NCBI RefSeq assembly: GCF_010119225.1
Contig: NZ_WNKF01000012.1
Location: forward strand, 108,232-172,231
Direction: 5' to 3'
Source: Cyclobacterium roseum
GTDB lineage: Bacteria; Bacteroidota; Bacteroidia; Cytophagales; Cyclobacteriaceae
DNA: 64,000 bases
In this document: piece by piece, positions 36,550 through 45,715 of the stretch
Layout of the letters: each line of letters opens with the position of its first letter
Numbering within the stretch: position 1 is the first letter of the stretch
The notes under the pieces: generated by a model
Databases searched by the model: none
What the model was told of the DNA's origin: nothing
Seen by the model: the letters and a program-made list of their open reading frames with translations, nothing else
Translations under genes and position numbers: made by a program

Positions 36550-36737
36550 AAAAACTTCTAATAAAACTACTATCCTTTATAGGCCTGGGGCTGAATATTG
36601 TCCCGGCAATGTTGGTGTTTTCCGCTGAGATGACACCCGATACCTGTAAACAGCTCATGTTGGCGGGCACGATCCTTTGGTTTGTGACTGCTCCTTCCTG
36701 GATGAATAAAGGACAGGAGGATGCTAGTCAGGAATAA
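36546..36737 (+). CDS. Small membrane protein coupled to the NCS1 permease
   Basis: 63 residues with two hydrophobic stretches (~8-26 and ~38-52) and a short charged tail. The start overlaps the permease stop (ATGA), a sign of translational coupling. No family recognised. It may be a small partner subunit of the transporter. Confidence 0.6.
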   Translation: MKKLLIKLLSFIGLGLNIVPAMLVFSAEMTPDTCKQLMLAGTILWFVTAPSWMNKGQEDASQE

Positions 36738-36895
36738 ATGCAACGTAAAAGACAACCTTTTTGACATTTTTTGTAGCTAGGCCTGATAAACTAAGATCAG
36801 ACCTTCCTGCTTTTATTTCGAATTCGAAATAAAAATTTTTATTGTACGTCGATTTCCTTAACTTGTTTTCGTAGCTAAAACAGGGTTTTACGACC

Positions 36896-39800
36896 ATGAA
36901 ATTCAAGGATTTACGTATCTGGATTTTAATATTTGGCGGGATGTTGTTGATTGGTGCCTACCTTTACCAACATTCGAAAACCAACCAAAAGCAACTGGAA
37001 TCCCAGGGTATCAAGGCTATTTTTTTGGCCAAGCAAAATTTTGTGGACGCTTTTTACAATTACCACATTCAGTTGGAAGGCTATTTTAAACGAAATTTCT
37101 ACACATGGGCCGGTGGAGAGGTCGAAAATGCAGCTGCCCGAATGGTGGAAATGATCGACCGCACTCCGAAATTCGGCATTAAATCCATTAAAGCCTTTGA
37201 AGCCGGTCCCTCCTTTGATCAATCCGTCCTGGATCAACAAGGGATCTCTTTGAGAAAAAAGGATTCCCTTTATTTGATCGAGGTCAATGGGTTCCGTTTT
37301 TCTTTGGATGATACGACCAAGTCAGGAAAGCTACCGGATTTAAATCAAAGCGAATTGGTTCGGAAGGTTCGTGAAAACCTGGGGATTACCGTTAAATCGG
37401 CACCCGGGACTGGACGGGCATTTGAAGTAAATCACGTGGTACCTATCCATACCTTAATGGAAAACAACATCCAAAGTATGTTTTTTGATCGCCTCTTTGT
37501 TTTGGATAGCTCGGGTACGGCCATTTACCCCAGAGACATGGCGGGGTTGCCGGTTATTCCTGCTGATACACTGGGTGGGCTGCATTCGGTGGGGGAACGA
37601 AAGCTAAACCTGCAGCTATCAGGAACGGATTTCCAGGGATTTTTGTCTCCGGCATTGATAGGGAATAAGGGGTTTTATTTATTGGGAATTAAGGAAAAAG
37701 CACAATTTGAACGGGTTGCCCTTCGGATAGACTTCCGACTCCTCAGTACCTTCCTCACCTTATTGATTTTAATTTTCGTGTCCATTCCCATCATCAGCAT
37801 CTTTAATCTGGGAAATGGCGATATACTCACCAAAAAGCGAGTGATAGGCTTAGGTCTTTCTTTAATTCTGGTAATGCTGATTTTGGGTTTTTTTTCCTTT
37901 TCCCTGGTTCAGAATTACCGAAGTACTTCTCCGGGAGATCAATACGTGCATGACTTGAAAGCGGCTTTTTCCAGGCAGATTGATCGGCTGACATATGGTC
38001 TGGATCGTTTTAGCGATGATTTAAAGCAAGGGAAACTAAAATCCAGCACCGAAAGGAATTCCCTCAACCCGGAAAATAACGTCAACGAATTTTTAGAATT
38101 CGACCCTGACGGAAATATTCTGACCATGCTTATTCCAGGGACCAATTCTATGGATGGTCCGATTGATTTTGGGGATTTTCCCTTCGTGTCCATTGCCAAC
38201 CGGGACTATGTAAAGAAGTTGCCAGTGGATTCCAGCAAGCATTTTATCAGTGCTCATTTTTCCAAATCTACCGGAAATCTGGAAGGAGTGATCAGTAAGA
38301 GGGCAGCAGGATCCGGTTTCGCATTGACGTTTCGATTGGATTCCCTGGCACCTAAAATCAGTAAGAACCAACGCTATTTCGTTTTCAAACCCGATGGAAA
38401 AGTTCTACTGAAAAGCCAAAAGGTAAATATTCCCATCAATTACCTGCAAGAGGGGATAGGGGAAGAAAAATGGGATGAGATCAAAACCCTTATCGCAAAC
38501 AATCAGCATGCGGATGAAAAGCAGGTCTGGAAAACCCCGATTTATGTAAATGGCCATGAATATGAGGCACTCTTGAGCAGGATATCCTCTGAGGAATTTG
38601 TTTCAGAAAACTGGGTGCTGTACCTCGAGAATCAGAACCTGCAACATGCCCTGCACTCCCTGTCTTCTTTAGAGGCATCCACGGTTTTTGTTCCCTATTT
38701 ATTGGTCTTGGTGCTGCTGGCGTTATTAACGCTGCTGACAAGCAAATCCAGTATCTACCTGGCTTACAAACCTTTTTCCTTTGAATGGTACAGTCCTTCT
38801 TCGGCTAAGCGAAACCGGTTCCTCTGGTTAAATGGCGTTTTGTTTTTGGACCTGATACTATTTGTCGCTGTCTACCTGTTTTTACCTTTAGGCATTTTTA
38901 AAATCTACCTTTGGTCAGCCCTTTTTGCCATTCAATCAGGCACCTGTAATTTCCTACTGCTCTCTACCACTGAAAAGGACCGGCAATTAAAAAAAAGTAC
39001 GGCTTTCCTCGTTATTTCGGTTTCACTATGGCTTTTAGCCGCTTATGGGCTAATTCATTTGTCAGGGATGCAAGCCGATACCATTTACACCTTTCTGACC
39101 CTTTTTTTTCTGGTGGTGTTGGCATTGCTTCAGGTACTGTGCTGGTATTTGTCCAAGGTCAATCATTTGCCCTCTCTTTCACCGGATAGCTGGACCCAAC
39201 ATGCCGGGCTACAGCGTATTCACAAGAGGCTAAGTGATTTCTGGAACAAACTTACCGGTGTGCAAGTAGACAAGAGGGTTTTTGCCCTGAATTTTTTACT
39301 ATGGCTGATGATCATTGGCTTTTTGCCGGGTTATTTCATTCATCGGCAGATTTTTAATCAGGAGAAATTCATTTGGGATAATTTGGAACGAAAAGAACTG
39401 GTTGAAAGAGAAAATGCCGAAGATTTAAGTGAGTTCTTTTTAAGCCTGATAGAAATCCATGAGGAATTTAGAAGGACTTACTTTGGCAGGTTTTCAAACC
39501 ATGAGGATGAATTGATTCGGAATTTTGTAGCACCACCTTACGAAGTAATGATTGCCGCTTTTAATTTGCCTCCCAATTTCGACCTGGCCAATTTTTTTTC
39601 CGGGAAAAACGGTGGAGAAATAATCAAAAGAAATTTCCCCATTTTACTGGCTCTCGCCGTGGTGCTTATCTGGCTTTTTCATATGATCATGCGTTTGGGA
39701 AATAAAATATACCTGATTGATTACCATTTTACCCATGGCATGCCCTCCCTTCCCACAAAAGCGAAAAAGCAACGGAAGACATTTGTGATCGGAGTAGATG

Positions 39801-40846
39801 CGGCCCAATGCCGGCACTGGATCAGCAGCCAGTTTGGCATTACAGCCCCGGAAATGTTGCTGGTAAATGCGGAAACAGATTTGGCAAATATGCCGCAATT
39901 GGCAAACTCCCATCGGGCGGTTGTGTTTGAAAATATCCACTGCCTGGAGGGTGTGGAGGGATTGCTCAAGGCCATGCTGGCCTTTGGAAAATACGATTAC
40001 GATAAGCCGGTTTACTTATTTGTTACCTCCGGTAAGCCGCTTCAGGAGATCATCCTTCAGGACACTCCCAAACAGAAGCGCTTGTTGATTACTGAGATTT
40101 TCTCAGAATACCTATTTCAATACGTTCCTCTGGATTTTAAAAACCGATCCATCACCCTTCCTTACTCAGGAGTGGATTGGGAGTTATTGGAAACGGAAGA
40201 ACGGGAGGCATTCAAACGAAAAATGGGAAGCAAGTTATTTAACGACGAAAAAACGCAGGAGCTGGCGGCTGAAATTGCCAGCAGTCCCCATTCGGAGGTG
40301 ATTGCCAATCTGATTACCGAGGAATTGTCCGCAGATGATTGGGACGAATGCCTCTCAAAAGAACGGTACGAAAAATGCATTCTTTCCATTCAACGGTACA
40401 ACAAAGCCTATTTCATGAATATTTGGGCGGAATTAAGCCTGAAGGAACGGAAGATGGTGTACAACTACGCTACCGAAGGTTTTATTAATTTTTTTAATAA
40501 GGAAACGATGACGGCTTTGATTCAGAAGGGAATCATCCGGATGAATGCTGACAGAGACCGCCTGGTCCTGTTTTCCAATAGTTTTCGAAATTTCGTATGC
40601 ATTTTTGCCAGTGAGCAAGACGTAGCACGGTTTAAGCAAGACGAAAGAAAATCAGGTAACGCCAAAATGATACAGGCAGCTGTTTTCAGCTTTGTGTTAA
40701 TCAGTGTCGCATTGATTAGCTTTTACGACCCGACCATCCTGAATGAAACATCTGCGTATATTAGTGGCGTATTGGGCCTGGTGGGTACCCTTTACAGTCT
40801 GTTAGCAAAAGGGTTTGCCAAGGCACCCGTAGCCGAAAATCAGTAA
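36896..40846 (+). CDS. Giant multi-membrane protein with two extracytoplasmic domains and a P-loop-like cytoplasmic domain
   Basis: A 1316-residue protein with no family I can name. Membrane segments are seen at about 8-24, 283-303, 316-338, 595-615, 645-664, 668-688, 702-721, 730-750, 797-815, 914-935, 1257-1277 and 1286-1304. Two large loops, ~25-282 and ~339-594, resemble Cache-type sensor domains (F-V-L-D-S-S-G-T-A-I-Y-P and F-D-P-D-G-N-I). The cytoplasmic part ~960-1090 has the outline of a P-loop ATPase: a beta strand F-V-I-G-V-D-A-A-Q where Walker A should be but with no GK[ST], a Walker-B-like A-V-V-F-E-N-I-H at 1008-1015, and V-T-S-G at 1043-1046 as a sensor strand. A winged-helix-like region follows at ~1175-1235. 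It stands alone, upstream of an ECF sigma gene. Perhaps a membrane signalling protein. Confidence 0.7.
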   Translation: MKFKDLRIWILIFGGMLLIGAYLYQHSKTNQKQLESQGIKAIFLAKQNFVDAFYNYHIQLEGYFKRNFYTWAGGEVENAAARMVEMIDRTPKFGIKSIKAFEAGPSFDQSVLDQQGISLRKKDSLYLIEVNGFRFSLDDTTKSGKLPDLNQSELVRKVRENLGITVKSAPGTGRAFEVNHVVPIHTLMENNIQSMFFDRLFVLDSSGTAIYPRDMAGLPVIPADTLGGLHSVGERKLNLQLSGTDFQGFLSPALIGNKGFYLLGIKEKAQFERVALRIDFRLLSTFLTLLILIFVSIPIISIFNLGNGDILTKKRVIGLGLSLILVMLILGFFSFSLVQNYRSTSPGDQYVHDLKAAFSRQIDRLTYGLDRFSDDLKQGKLKSSTERNSLNPENNVNEFLEFDPDGNILTMLIPGTNSMDGPIDFGDFPFVSIANRDYVKKLPVDSSKHFISAHFSKSTGNLEGVISKRAAGSGFALTFRLDSLAPKISKNQRYFVFKPDGKVLLKSQKVNIPINYLQEGIGEEKWDEIKTLIANNQHADEKQVWKTPIYVNGHEYEALLSRISSEEFVSENWVLYLENQNLQHALHSLSSLEASTVFVPYLLVLVLLALLTLLTSKSSIYLAYKPFSFEWYSPSSAKRNRFLWLNGVLFLDLILFVAVYLFLPLGIFKIYLWSALFAIQSGTCNFLLLSTTEKDRQLKKSTAFLVISVSLWLLAAYGLIHLSGMQADTIYTFLTLFFLVVLALLQVLCWYLSKVNHLPSLSPDSWTQHAGLQRIHKRLSDFWNKLTGVQVDKRVFALNFLLWLMIIGFLPGYFIHRQIFNQEKFIWDNLERKELVERENAEDLSEFFLSLIEIHEEFRRTYFGRFSNHEDELIRNFVAPPYEVMIAAFNLPPNFDLANFFSGKNGGEIIKRNFPILLALAVVLIWLFHMIMRLGNKIYLIDYHFTHGMPSLPTKAKKQRKTFVIGVDAAQCRHWISSQFGITAPEMLLVNAETDLANMPQLANSHRAVVFENIHCLEGVEGLLKAMLAFGKYDYDKPVYLFVTSGKPLQEIILQDTPKQKRLLITEIFSEYLFQYVPLDFKNRSITLPYSGVDWELLETEEREAFKRKMGSKLFNDEKTQELAAEIASSPHSEVIANLITEELSADDWDECLSKERYEKCILSIQRYNKAYFMNIWAELSLKERKMVYNYATEGFINFFNKETMTALIQKGIIRMNADRDRLVLFSNSFRNFVCIFASEQDVARFKQDERKSGNAKMIQAAVFSFVLISVALISFYDPTILNETSAYISGVLGLVGTLYSLLAKGFAKAPVAENQ

Positions 40847-40998
40847 GTGCCATGTTCGGTTTTGGTATTGTTATTGATCTAATCCGGAAAAAGAGTCATA
40901 ATCCCCATATTGTATTTGGCTAAAAATTTAACAAAAAGTATATTGTTCTGAACAATCAGTTTAACGATACTATTTATCATAAAAAAATACAAAATTGA

Positions 40999-41029
40999 TT
41001 GCGTTGTTTTATCCTATTCTATACATTTG
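40999..41029 (+). promoter_or_regulatory. Promoter of the ECF sigma gene
   Basis: TTG at 40999-41001, 20 bases, then TACATTTG at 41022-41029, a perfect match to the Bacteroidota -7 element TAnnTTTG. Transcription would start near 41036, leaving a ~70-base leader before the ATG at 41106. Confidence 0.65.
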
Positions 41030-41105
41030 ATGACGCGATACTTATTTATTGACCTTAAACACCACAATATGGGATAAAACTCTACGTTATCTAAATATCA
41101 GTTTT

Positions 41106-41708
41106 ATGAGTAAAAGGGTAGGACCTAAAGACAGTGAGTTAATCTCACAATATAGGAATGGAAGCGAAGTGGCATTCGAACGGTTAGTAGACAAATACAA
41201 AACCAAAGTGTACACCGCCATTCTGATGATAGTGAAGGAGCAGGGAGTAGCTGAGGATCTGTTACAGGACGTGTTTGTTAAAGTTGTACAGACACTCAAC
41301 TCTGATCGGTATAACGAAGAGGGTAAATTCCAACCCTGGTTGATGCGGATTGCCCACAACCTGGCAATCGATCATTTCAGGAAAATGAAGCGGCATCCTA
41401 CGGTGGTGATGGAGGATGGTTCGAACGTGTTTAACACCCTGCATTTTGCGGAAGAAAATGTTGAGGAATTAAAAGTTAAAGATGAGACCTATGCCTTGGT
41501 CAGACAATTGATCGACGAGCTTCCAGAAAGTCAGAAGCAGGTATTGATCATGCGACACTATATGGACCTGAGTTTTCAGGAGATTGCCGAACAGACGGGT
41601 GTAAGCATTAACACGGCCTTAGGTAGAATGCGTTATGCTCTTATTAATTTAAGGAAAAAACTAAAACAAATAAATATCGCCTATGACCAAATCTTTTACC
41701 CAAAGTGA
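41106..41708 (+). CDS. ECF-type RNA polymerase sigma factor
   Basis: A 200-residue sigma-70-like factor from ATG 41106 (M-S-K-R-V-G-P); an upstream in-frame TTG at 41049 is less likely. Region 2 contains D-L-L-Q-D-V-F-V-K-V and W-L-M-R-I-A-H-N-L-A-I-D-H-F-R. Region 4 has L-P-E-S-Q-K-Q-V-L-I-M-R-H-Y-M-D-L-S-F-Q-E-I-A and a recognition helix S-I-N-T-A-L-G-R-M. The size fits ECF factors of the Bacteroidota. Its target genes are unknown. The next gene overlaps its end by 26 bases. Confidence 0.9.
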   Translation: MSKRVGPKDSELISQYRNGSEVAFERLVDKYKTKVYTAILMIVKEQGVAEDLLQDVFVKVVQTLNSDRYNEEGKFQPWLMRIAHNLAIDHFRKMKRHPTVVMEDGSNVFNTLHFAEENVEELKVKDETYALVRQLIDELPESQKQVLIMRHYMDLSFQEIAEQTGVSINTALGRMRYALINLRKKLKQINIAYDQIFYPK

Positions 41709-41916
41709 CCTGATAAGATATGTCTATCAGGAAATGATGGAGGAGGAGCGTGAAGAAATGGTGCAAGCCCTGCGACACCAACCCTTTTTAATGCAGGAGT
41801 ACATGGACTTGCTGGAAACCATTCAAAATTTAGATCAGCTCCAAACGGAACCCTCCGAAAGAATTGTTAATGCCATTAAGAAAAAGGCCCGGTTCAGAGG
41901 ACTGGAAAAAGTGTAA
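41683..41916 (+). CDS. Small acidic protein overlapping the sigma gene, probable mini anti-sigma partner
   Basis: 77 residues starting inside the sigma gene (26-base overlap). D-L-I-R-Y-V-Y-Q-E-M-M-E-E-E-R-E-E near the start resembles the first helix of anti-sigma domains (dLlaYldGeLseEE). There is no membrane segment and no Cys/His zinc site, unlike usual anti-sigma factors. The overlap implies fixed stoichiometry with the sigma factor. Regulation of that factor is inferred from this alone. An intrinsic terminator follows. Confidence 0.6.
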   Translation: MTKSFTQSDLIRYVYQEMMEEEREEMVQALRHQPFLMQEYMDLLETIQNLDQLQTEPSERIVNAIKKKARFRGLEKV

Positions 41917-41937
41917 CACCAACAAAAAAAATGATTT

Positions 41938-41972
41938 TCCTACCGCTATAGCTTAGCGGTAGGATTTTTTTT
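41938..41972 (+). terminator. Intrinsic terminator of the sigma operon
   Basis: TCCTACCGCTA, a 4-base loop, TTAGCGGTAGGA and a run of T. A strong hairpin 22 bases after the stop of the 77-residue gene. Confidence 0.88.
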
Positions 41973-42043
41973 GTATTATCGTTTTCTTCGGACAGGTTGT
42001 ATCACTACCTGTCGACAGAAAAAGAAATTGAAAAATAGCGAAC

Positions 42044-42733
42044 ATGTTAAAAAAGGACAGGTACCGGGCTTTTGTCGATCATTTTACCGAGAACATGCCT
42101 GTGGCAGAAACAGAACTCCAGTACGAGACCCCTTACCAGTTGTTGCTGGCAGTGGTTCTGAGTGCTCAATGTACCGATAAGCGGATCAACATGGTCACTC
42201 CGGCCCTTTTCAGGGATTTTCCCACACCGGATCACTTGGCCGCGAGTGATTTTGATCAACTGTTTCCCTATATTCGATCTGTTTCCTACCCGAATAATAA
42301 AACCCGGCACTTGCTGGGGCTGGGGAAAATGTTGATGGAGGAATTCGATGGAGAGGTACCGGAAACGGTTGCCGATCTGGTTAAGCTTCCGGGGGTGGGA
42401 AGAAAAACGGCCAATGTGATTACCAGTGTCATTTGGAACCAACCCAACATGGCGGTTGATACCCATGTATTCCGAGTTTCCAAAAGGTTGGGATTGGTCC
42501 CACAAAGTGCTAAAACCCCACTCGAAGTAGAGAAACACCTCATTCGACACCTGCCAAAAGAAGTGGTTCATAAAGCCCATCATTGGCTGATACTCCATGG
42601 ACGGTACATTTGTCTGGCAAGAAAACCCAAATGTGCGGAATGTTCTATTACCCACCTTTGCCGGTATTTTGAAAAATTTGGGGATTCGCTGGATCTACAG
42701 CCAGGGGCGGTTTCCAAACCCTTAAAAAAATAG
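42044..42733 (+). CDS. nth: Endonuclease III
   Basis: A 229-residue DNA glycosylase/AP lyase that removes oxidised pyrimidines in base excision repair. The helix-hairpin-helix motif L-P-G-V-G-R-K-T-A carries the catalytic Lys121, and Asp139 (V-D-T-H-V) is the second catalytic residue. The iron-sulphur cluster ligands C190, C197, C200 and C206 have the canonical C-x6-C-x2-C-x5-C spacing. One base separates it from asnB, so it is cotranscribed with the start of the polysaccharide cluster, probably by accident of arrangement. Confidence 0.93.
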   Translation: MLKKDRYRAFVDHFTENMPVAETELQYETPYQLLLAVVLSAQCTDKRINMVTPALFRDFPTPDHLAASDFDQLFPYIRSVSYPNNKTRHLLGLGKMLMEEFDGEVPETVADLVKLPGVGRKTANVITSVIWNQPNMAVDTHVFRVSKRLGLVPQSAKTPLEVEKHLIRHLPKEVVHKAHHWLILHGRYICLARKPKCAECSITHLCRYFEKFGDSLDLQPGAVSKPLKK

Positions 42734-42734
42734 C

Positions 42735-44534
42735 ATGTGTGGCGTACACCTATTGGTGAATTCCACCGGGAAGGGCGAGGAATCGATACAGGCCATGATG
42801 GAGGCTTGTAGGCACCGCGGCCCGGATCATTCTTCCTGGAGGGAAGTTGCCGAAGGTGTATACCTTGCTTCCAACCGCTTGAAGACGCTAGATCTCCGGG
42901 ATCAGGCTAATCAGCCCTTGGTTAATGAAGAGGAAGAAGCCTATCTGTCCTGGAACGGCTTTTTGTACAATTACCAGGAGCTCAAAAACGAGCTGCTGAT
43001 GGATGGGGTGCTGTTCGAAAGCACTTCGGATGGGGAAGTGCTCCTGAGATGGTTAATTCAAAAAGGCAGAGAAGGCGTGAAGCGGCTACAAGGCATGTAC
43101 GCTTTTGCTTTCGTTCACAAAAAGAAAAATCAGATAATCCTGGGAAGAGATCCACTGGGCGTTAAATCCTTGTATTTTACGGAGCAAAAGGGGATTTTGG
43201 CCTGCTCCTCAGAAATTAGATGCCTGCTCCGGGCCGACCTCGTTCCAAAAGAGCTACATCAAGAGCAATTTTCCCCCTATTTTTACCTCCGCCATGTCTT
43301 GCCCGGAGAGACCTTTATTAGAAGGATTCAGGAACTCCTTCCCGGAGAATTGAAAACCTGGAACCTCAGGGGGGAGTGCTTGGATGTCAGGAAAATCCCC
43401 TTAGAAAATCCGTCTCCCAAGCCCGCATTGACCGAAGATGGCTTTGAGGAAATCATGATGGATGCCGTCCTGAAACATATTCATGCGGATGTGCCCATTG
43501 GCCTGATATTGAGTGGTGGCGCAGATAGTAGCCTATTATATCAGTTGTGGTACCGGCAGACAGGTCGGGTTTTGCCAACATTTACAATCGGTTTTCAGGA
43601 CGCTTATCGAAAAAAATTTAAAGATGCAGACTTTGCTTCAAAACTAGTAGCCTCTCAGAAGTCCTTCCATCAGGAGGTAATCATATCTCCGGATTGGTTT
43701 TTAGAGACCTGGCCTGCCTACATCCGGGACCTGGACCATCCGGTGGGCGATAGCGCCAGTTACCTTACCTGGGCGTTGGCTAAAAAAGCGAAGGATTCCG
43801 TGAAAATCCTGGTAAGCGGGGCTGGTGCTGACGAGTTGTTTGGCGGGTATAACCGTCATCTGGCCTATAAAAAATACGTGCATCATCCGCTATTTTGGAA
43901 TGGGGTCGCTGCTAAATTCAACAGAATTCCTTTATTGGGAAAAAGCTTCCAACGGTTTCTGTCAGGCATTCATCCGTCCCCTCAAAGAACCTTTATGAAC
44001 TTTGCATCTCTTTCCGTACTGCCCGATTCATTGGCCAATGCGCTCGATAGCGGGTACTCCCATGGTGAGCAGCTCTTTAAAAATGCACTGGAATGGGATC
44101 GAACGGTTTATTTGGTCTACGATTTGTTTAAAATTCATGACAATGCCTGTATGGCACATGGAATCGAGGGGAGGGTGCCTTTTCTGGATTGGCAGGTGGT
44201 GGATTGGAGCCTCCGCTTGGGGGAATTGGAAACCAGGAATGCCGCACCAAAATTTTGGATAAAGTCGCTGCTGAAACGTGAAGGATTGACCGGCTTTGCC
44301 AATCGAAAGAAATTTGGTTTCGGCCTACCGATAAAGGAGTGGCTTATAGATCATGCGGGAGTTAGAAACAAGGTTTTATCATCTGTCATTGATTTGGGTA
44401 CTCAGTATGCGGAAATAGTACCGGAGGAATGGAGCCCTCTGGTTCAGCGACCGGAGCGGTATATTGCGAGTCATTTTTTATTGTTGTTTAATCTTTGTGT
44501 ATTATCAGACTGGATTAAGGAAAACCAACTATGA
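42735..44534 (+). CDS. asnB: Asparagine synthetase, glutamine-hydrolysing, in exopolysaccharide cluster
   Basis: A 599-residue AsnB-type amidotransferase. Cys2 (M-C-G-V) is the glutaminase nucleophile, and R-H-R-G-P-D (~26-31) is the conserved substrate loop. The synthetase domain has the ATP pyrophosphatase loop L-S-G-G-A-D-S-S at 259-266. It overlaps the next glycosyltransferase gene by four bases. Such AsnB paralogues inside polysaccharide loci often amidate sugar uronates rather than make free asparagine; both remain possible here. Confidence 0.85.
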   Translation: MCGVHLLVNSTGKGEESIQAMMEACRHRGPDHSSWREVAEGVYLASNRLKTLDLRDQANQPLVNEEEEAYLSWNGFLYNYQELKNELLMDGVLFESTSDGEVLLRWLIQKGREGVKRLQGMYAFAFVHKKKNQIILGRDPLGVKSLYFTEQKGILACSSEIRCLLRADLVPKELHQEQFSPYFYLRHVLPGETFIRRIQELLPGELKTWNLRGECLDVRKIPLENPSPKPALTEDGFEEIMMDAVLKHIHADVPIGLILSGGADSSLLYQLWYRQTGRVLPTFTIGFQDAYRKKFKDADFASKLVASQKSFHQEVIISPDWFLETWPAYIRDLDHPVGDSASYLTWALAKKAKDSVKILVSGAGADELFGGYNRHLAYKKYVHHPLFWNGVAAKFNRIPLLGKSFQRFLSGIHPSPQRTFMNFASLSVLPDSLANALDSGYSHGEQLFKNALEWDRTVYLVYDLFKIHDNACMAHGIEGRVPFLDWQVVDWSLRLGELETRNAAPKFWIKSLLKREGLTGFANRKKFGFGLPIKEWLIDHAGVRNKVLSSVIDLGTQYAEIVPEEWSPLVQRPERYIASHFLLLFNLCVLSDWIKENQL

Positions 44535-45706
44535 GAATTCTTTATATCCATCAGTATTATTGTACTCCCGAGCAGGGCGGTGCCATTCGATCGTATCATT
44601 TGGCTCAGGGAATGGCTGCTGCCGGAGTGGAGGTGGAGGTGGTTTCTGCTCACAATGAGACAAGATACCAAACCCGGTGGGATGGAAAGGTAAAAGTGCA
44701 CCTTTTGCCGGTGTATTATGACAATACCTTTAACAGTTGGCAACGTATTCGGTCTTTTTACCTGTTTGTAAAAGAAGCAAAGAAGCTGGTTTCCAAGCTG
44801 AGCTTACCGGATTTGTTCTACATCAGCTCTACTCCTCTTTCTACCGGACTAATCGGTAGGTGGGCGAAGAAAAAATGGGGGATACCCTATGTATTCGAGG
44901 TTCGCGATCTCTGGCCAAAAGCTCCTCTGGAAATAAAAAAGATCCGGAATCCGCTGTTGAAAAAGGCATTGTACCGCATGGAGTATTTGATCTACCAAAA
45001 TGCCTGGAAAATCGTGGCACTTTCTCCCGGGATGCAACGGTATATACAGCAGCGGGTTTCAGGCAAACCAGTCCTGCAAATCCCCAACTTTGCAGATGTG
45101 GATTTTTTTCAACGGGCTCCGGGCAAATACCGGAATAGGCGTTTTGAAAAGCAGCCGCTGACCCTATTGTATGCAGGGGCAGTCGGAGAAGTCAACGGAC
45201 TGTATAAATACCTGGACCTCGCGGAAGCAGCCGAAAAAAGTGGGAAAAATTGGCAGTTCAAACTCATGGGCAAAGGAAAGTACCTGCCAGTCCTGAAAAA
45301 GGAGGTCGCAAATCGCAAGCTTTCCCAAGTCGAATTTATTCCCTTTGGAAATAAAAATGAAGTGAAAGCTCAAATGAGAAAAGCTGACTTGGCCTACATT
45401 TCCTTTTTGCCACTTCCCGTTTTGGAAGTCAGTAGTCCCAATAAATTTTTTGATGCCCTGGCTGTGGGGATGCCTGTTATTGTTAACTTTAAAGGGTGGA
45501 TTAGAGATTTGATACAGCAGCATGAAATGGGCCTTTATCACGAGGACAGTACCCTTTTACTTCAAGCCCTGGAAAAGCTCGAATACCAACCAGCCTTATT
45601 AGAGCAGATGGGGAAAAATGCACGTCTCCTAGCCGAAACTCAATTTAATAAGGAGGCAGCAGTAGGCCATATTCTGGAAATGCTGGAAATTCAGATTAGC
45701 AAGTAG
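44531..45706 (+). CDS. GT4-type glycosyltransferase (WbuB-like)
   Basis: A 391-residue GT-B-fold glycosyltransferase. The N-terminal acceptor domain begins I-L-Y-I-H-Q-Y-Y-C-T-P-E-Q-G-G and includes P-Y-V-F-E-V-R-D-L-W-P. The C-terminal nucleotide-sugar domain has L-Y-A-G-A-V-G-E and S-S-P-N-K-F-F-D-A-L-A-V-G-M-P-V. It resembles WbuB-type enzymes that transfer an N-acetylated amino sugar. It starts within the asnB stop codon, so the two are coupled. Confidence 0.85.
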   Translation: MRILYIHQYYCTPEQGGAIRSYHLAQGMAAAGVEVEVVSAHNETRYQTRWDGKVKVHLLPVYYDNTFNSWQRIRSFYLFVKEAKKLVSKLSLPDLFYISSTPLSTGLIGRWAKKKWGIPYVFEVRDLWPKAPLEIKKIRNPLLKKALYRMEYLIYQNAWKIVALSPGMQRYIQQRVSGKPVLQIPNFADVDFFQRAPGKYRNRRFEKQPLTLLYAGAVGEVNGLYKYLDLAEAAEKSGKNWQFKLMGKGKYLPVLKKEVANRKLSQVEFIPFGNKNEVKAQMRKADLAYISFLPLPVLEVSSPNKFFDALAVGMPVIVNFKGWIRDLIQQHEMGLYHEDSTLLLQALEKLEYQPALLEQMGKNARLLAETQFNKEAAVGHILEMLEIQISK

Positions 45707-45715
45707 GCTCCCAAT

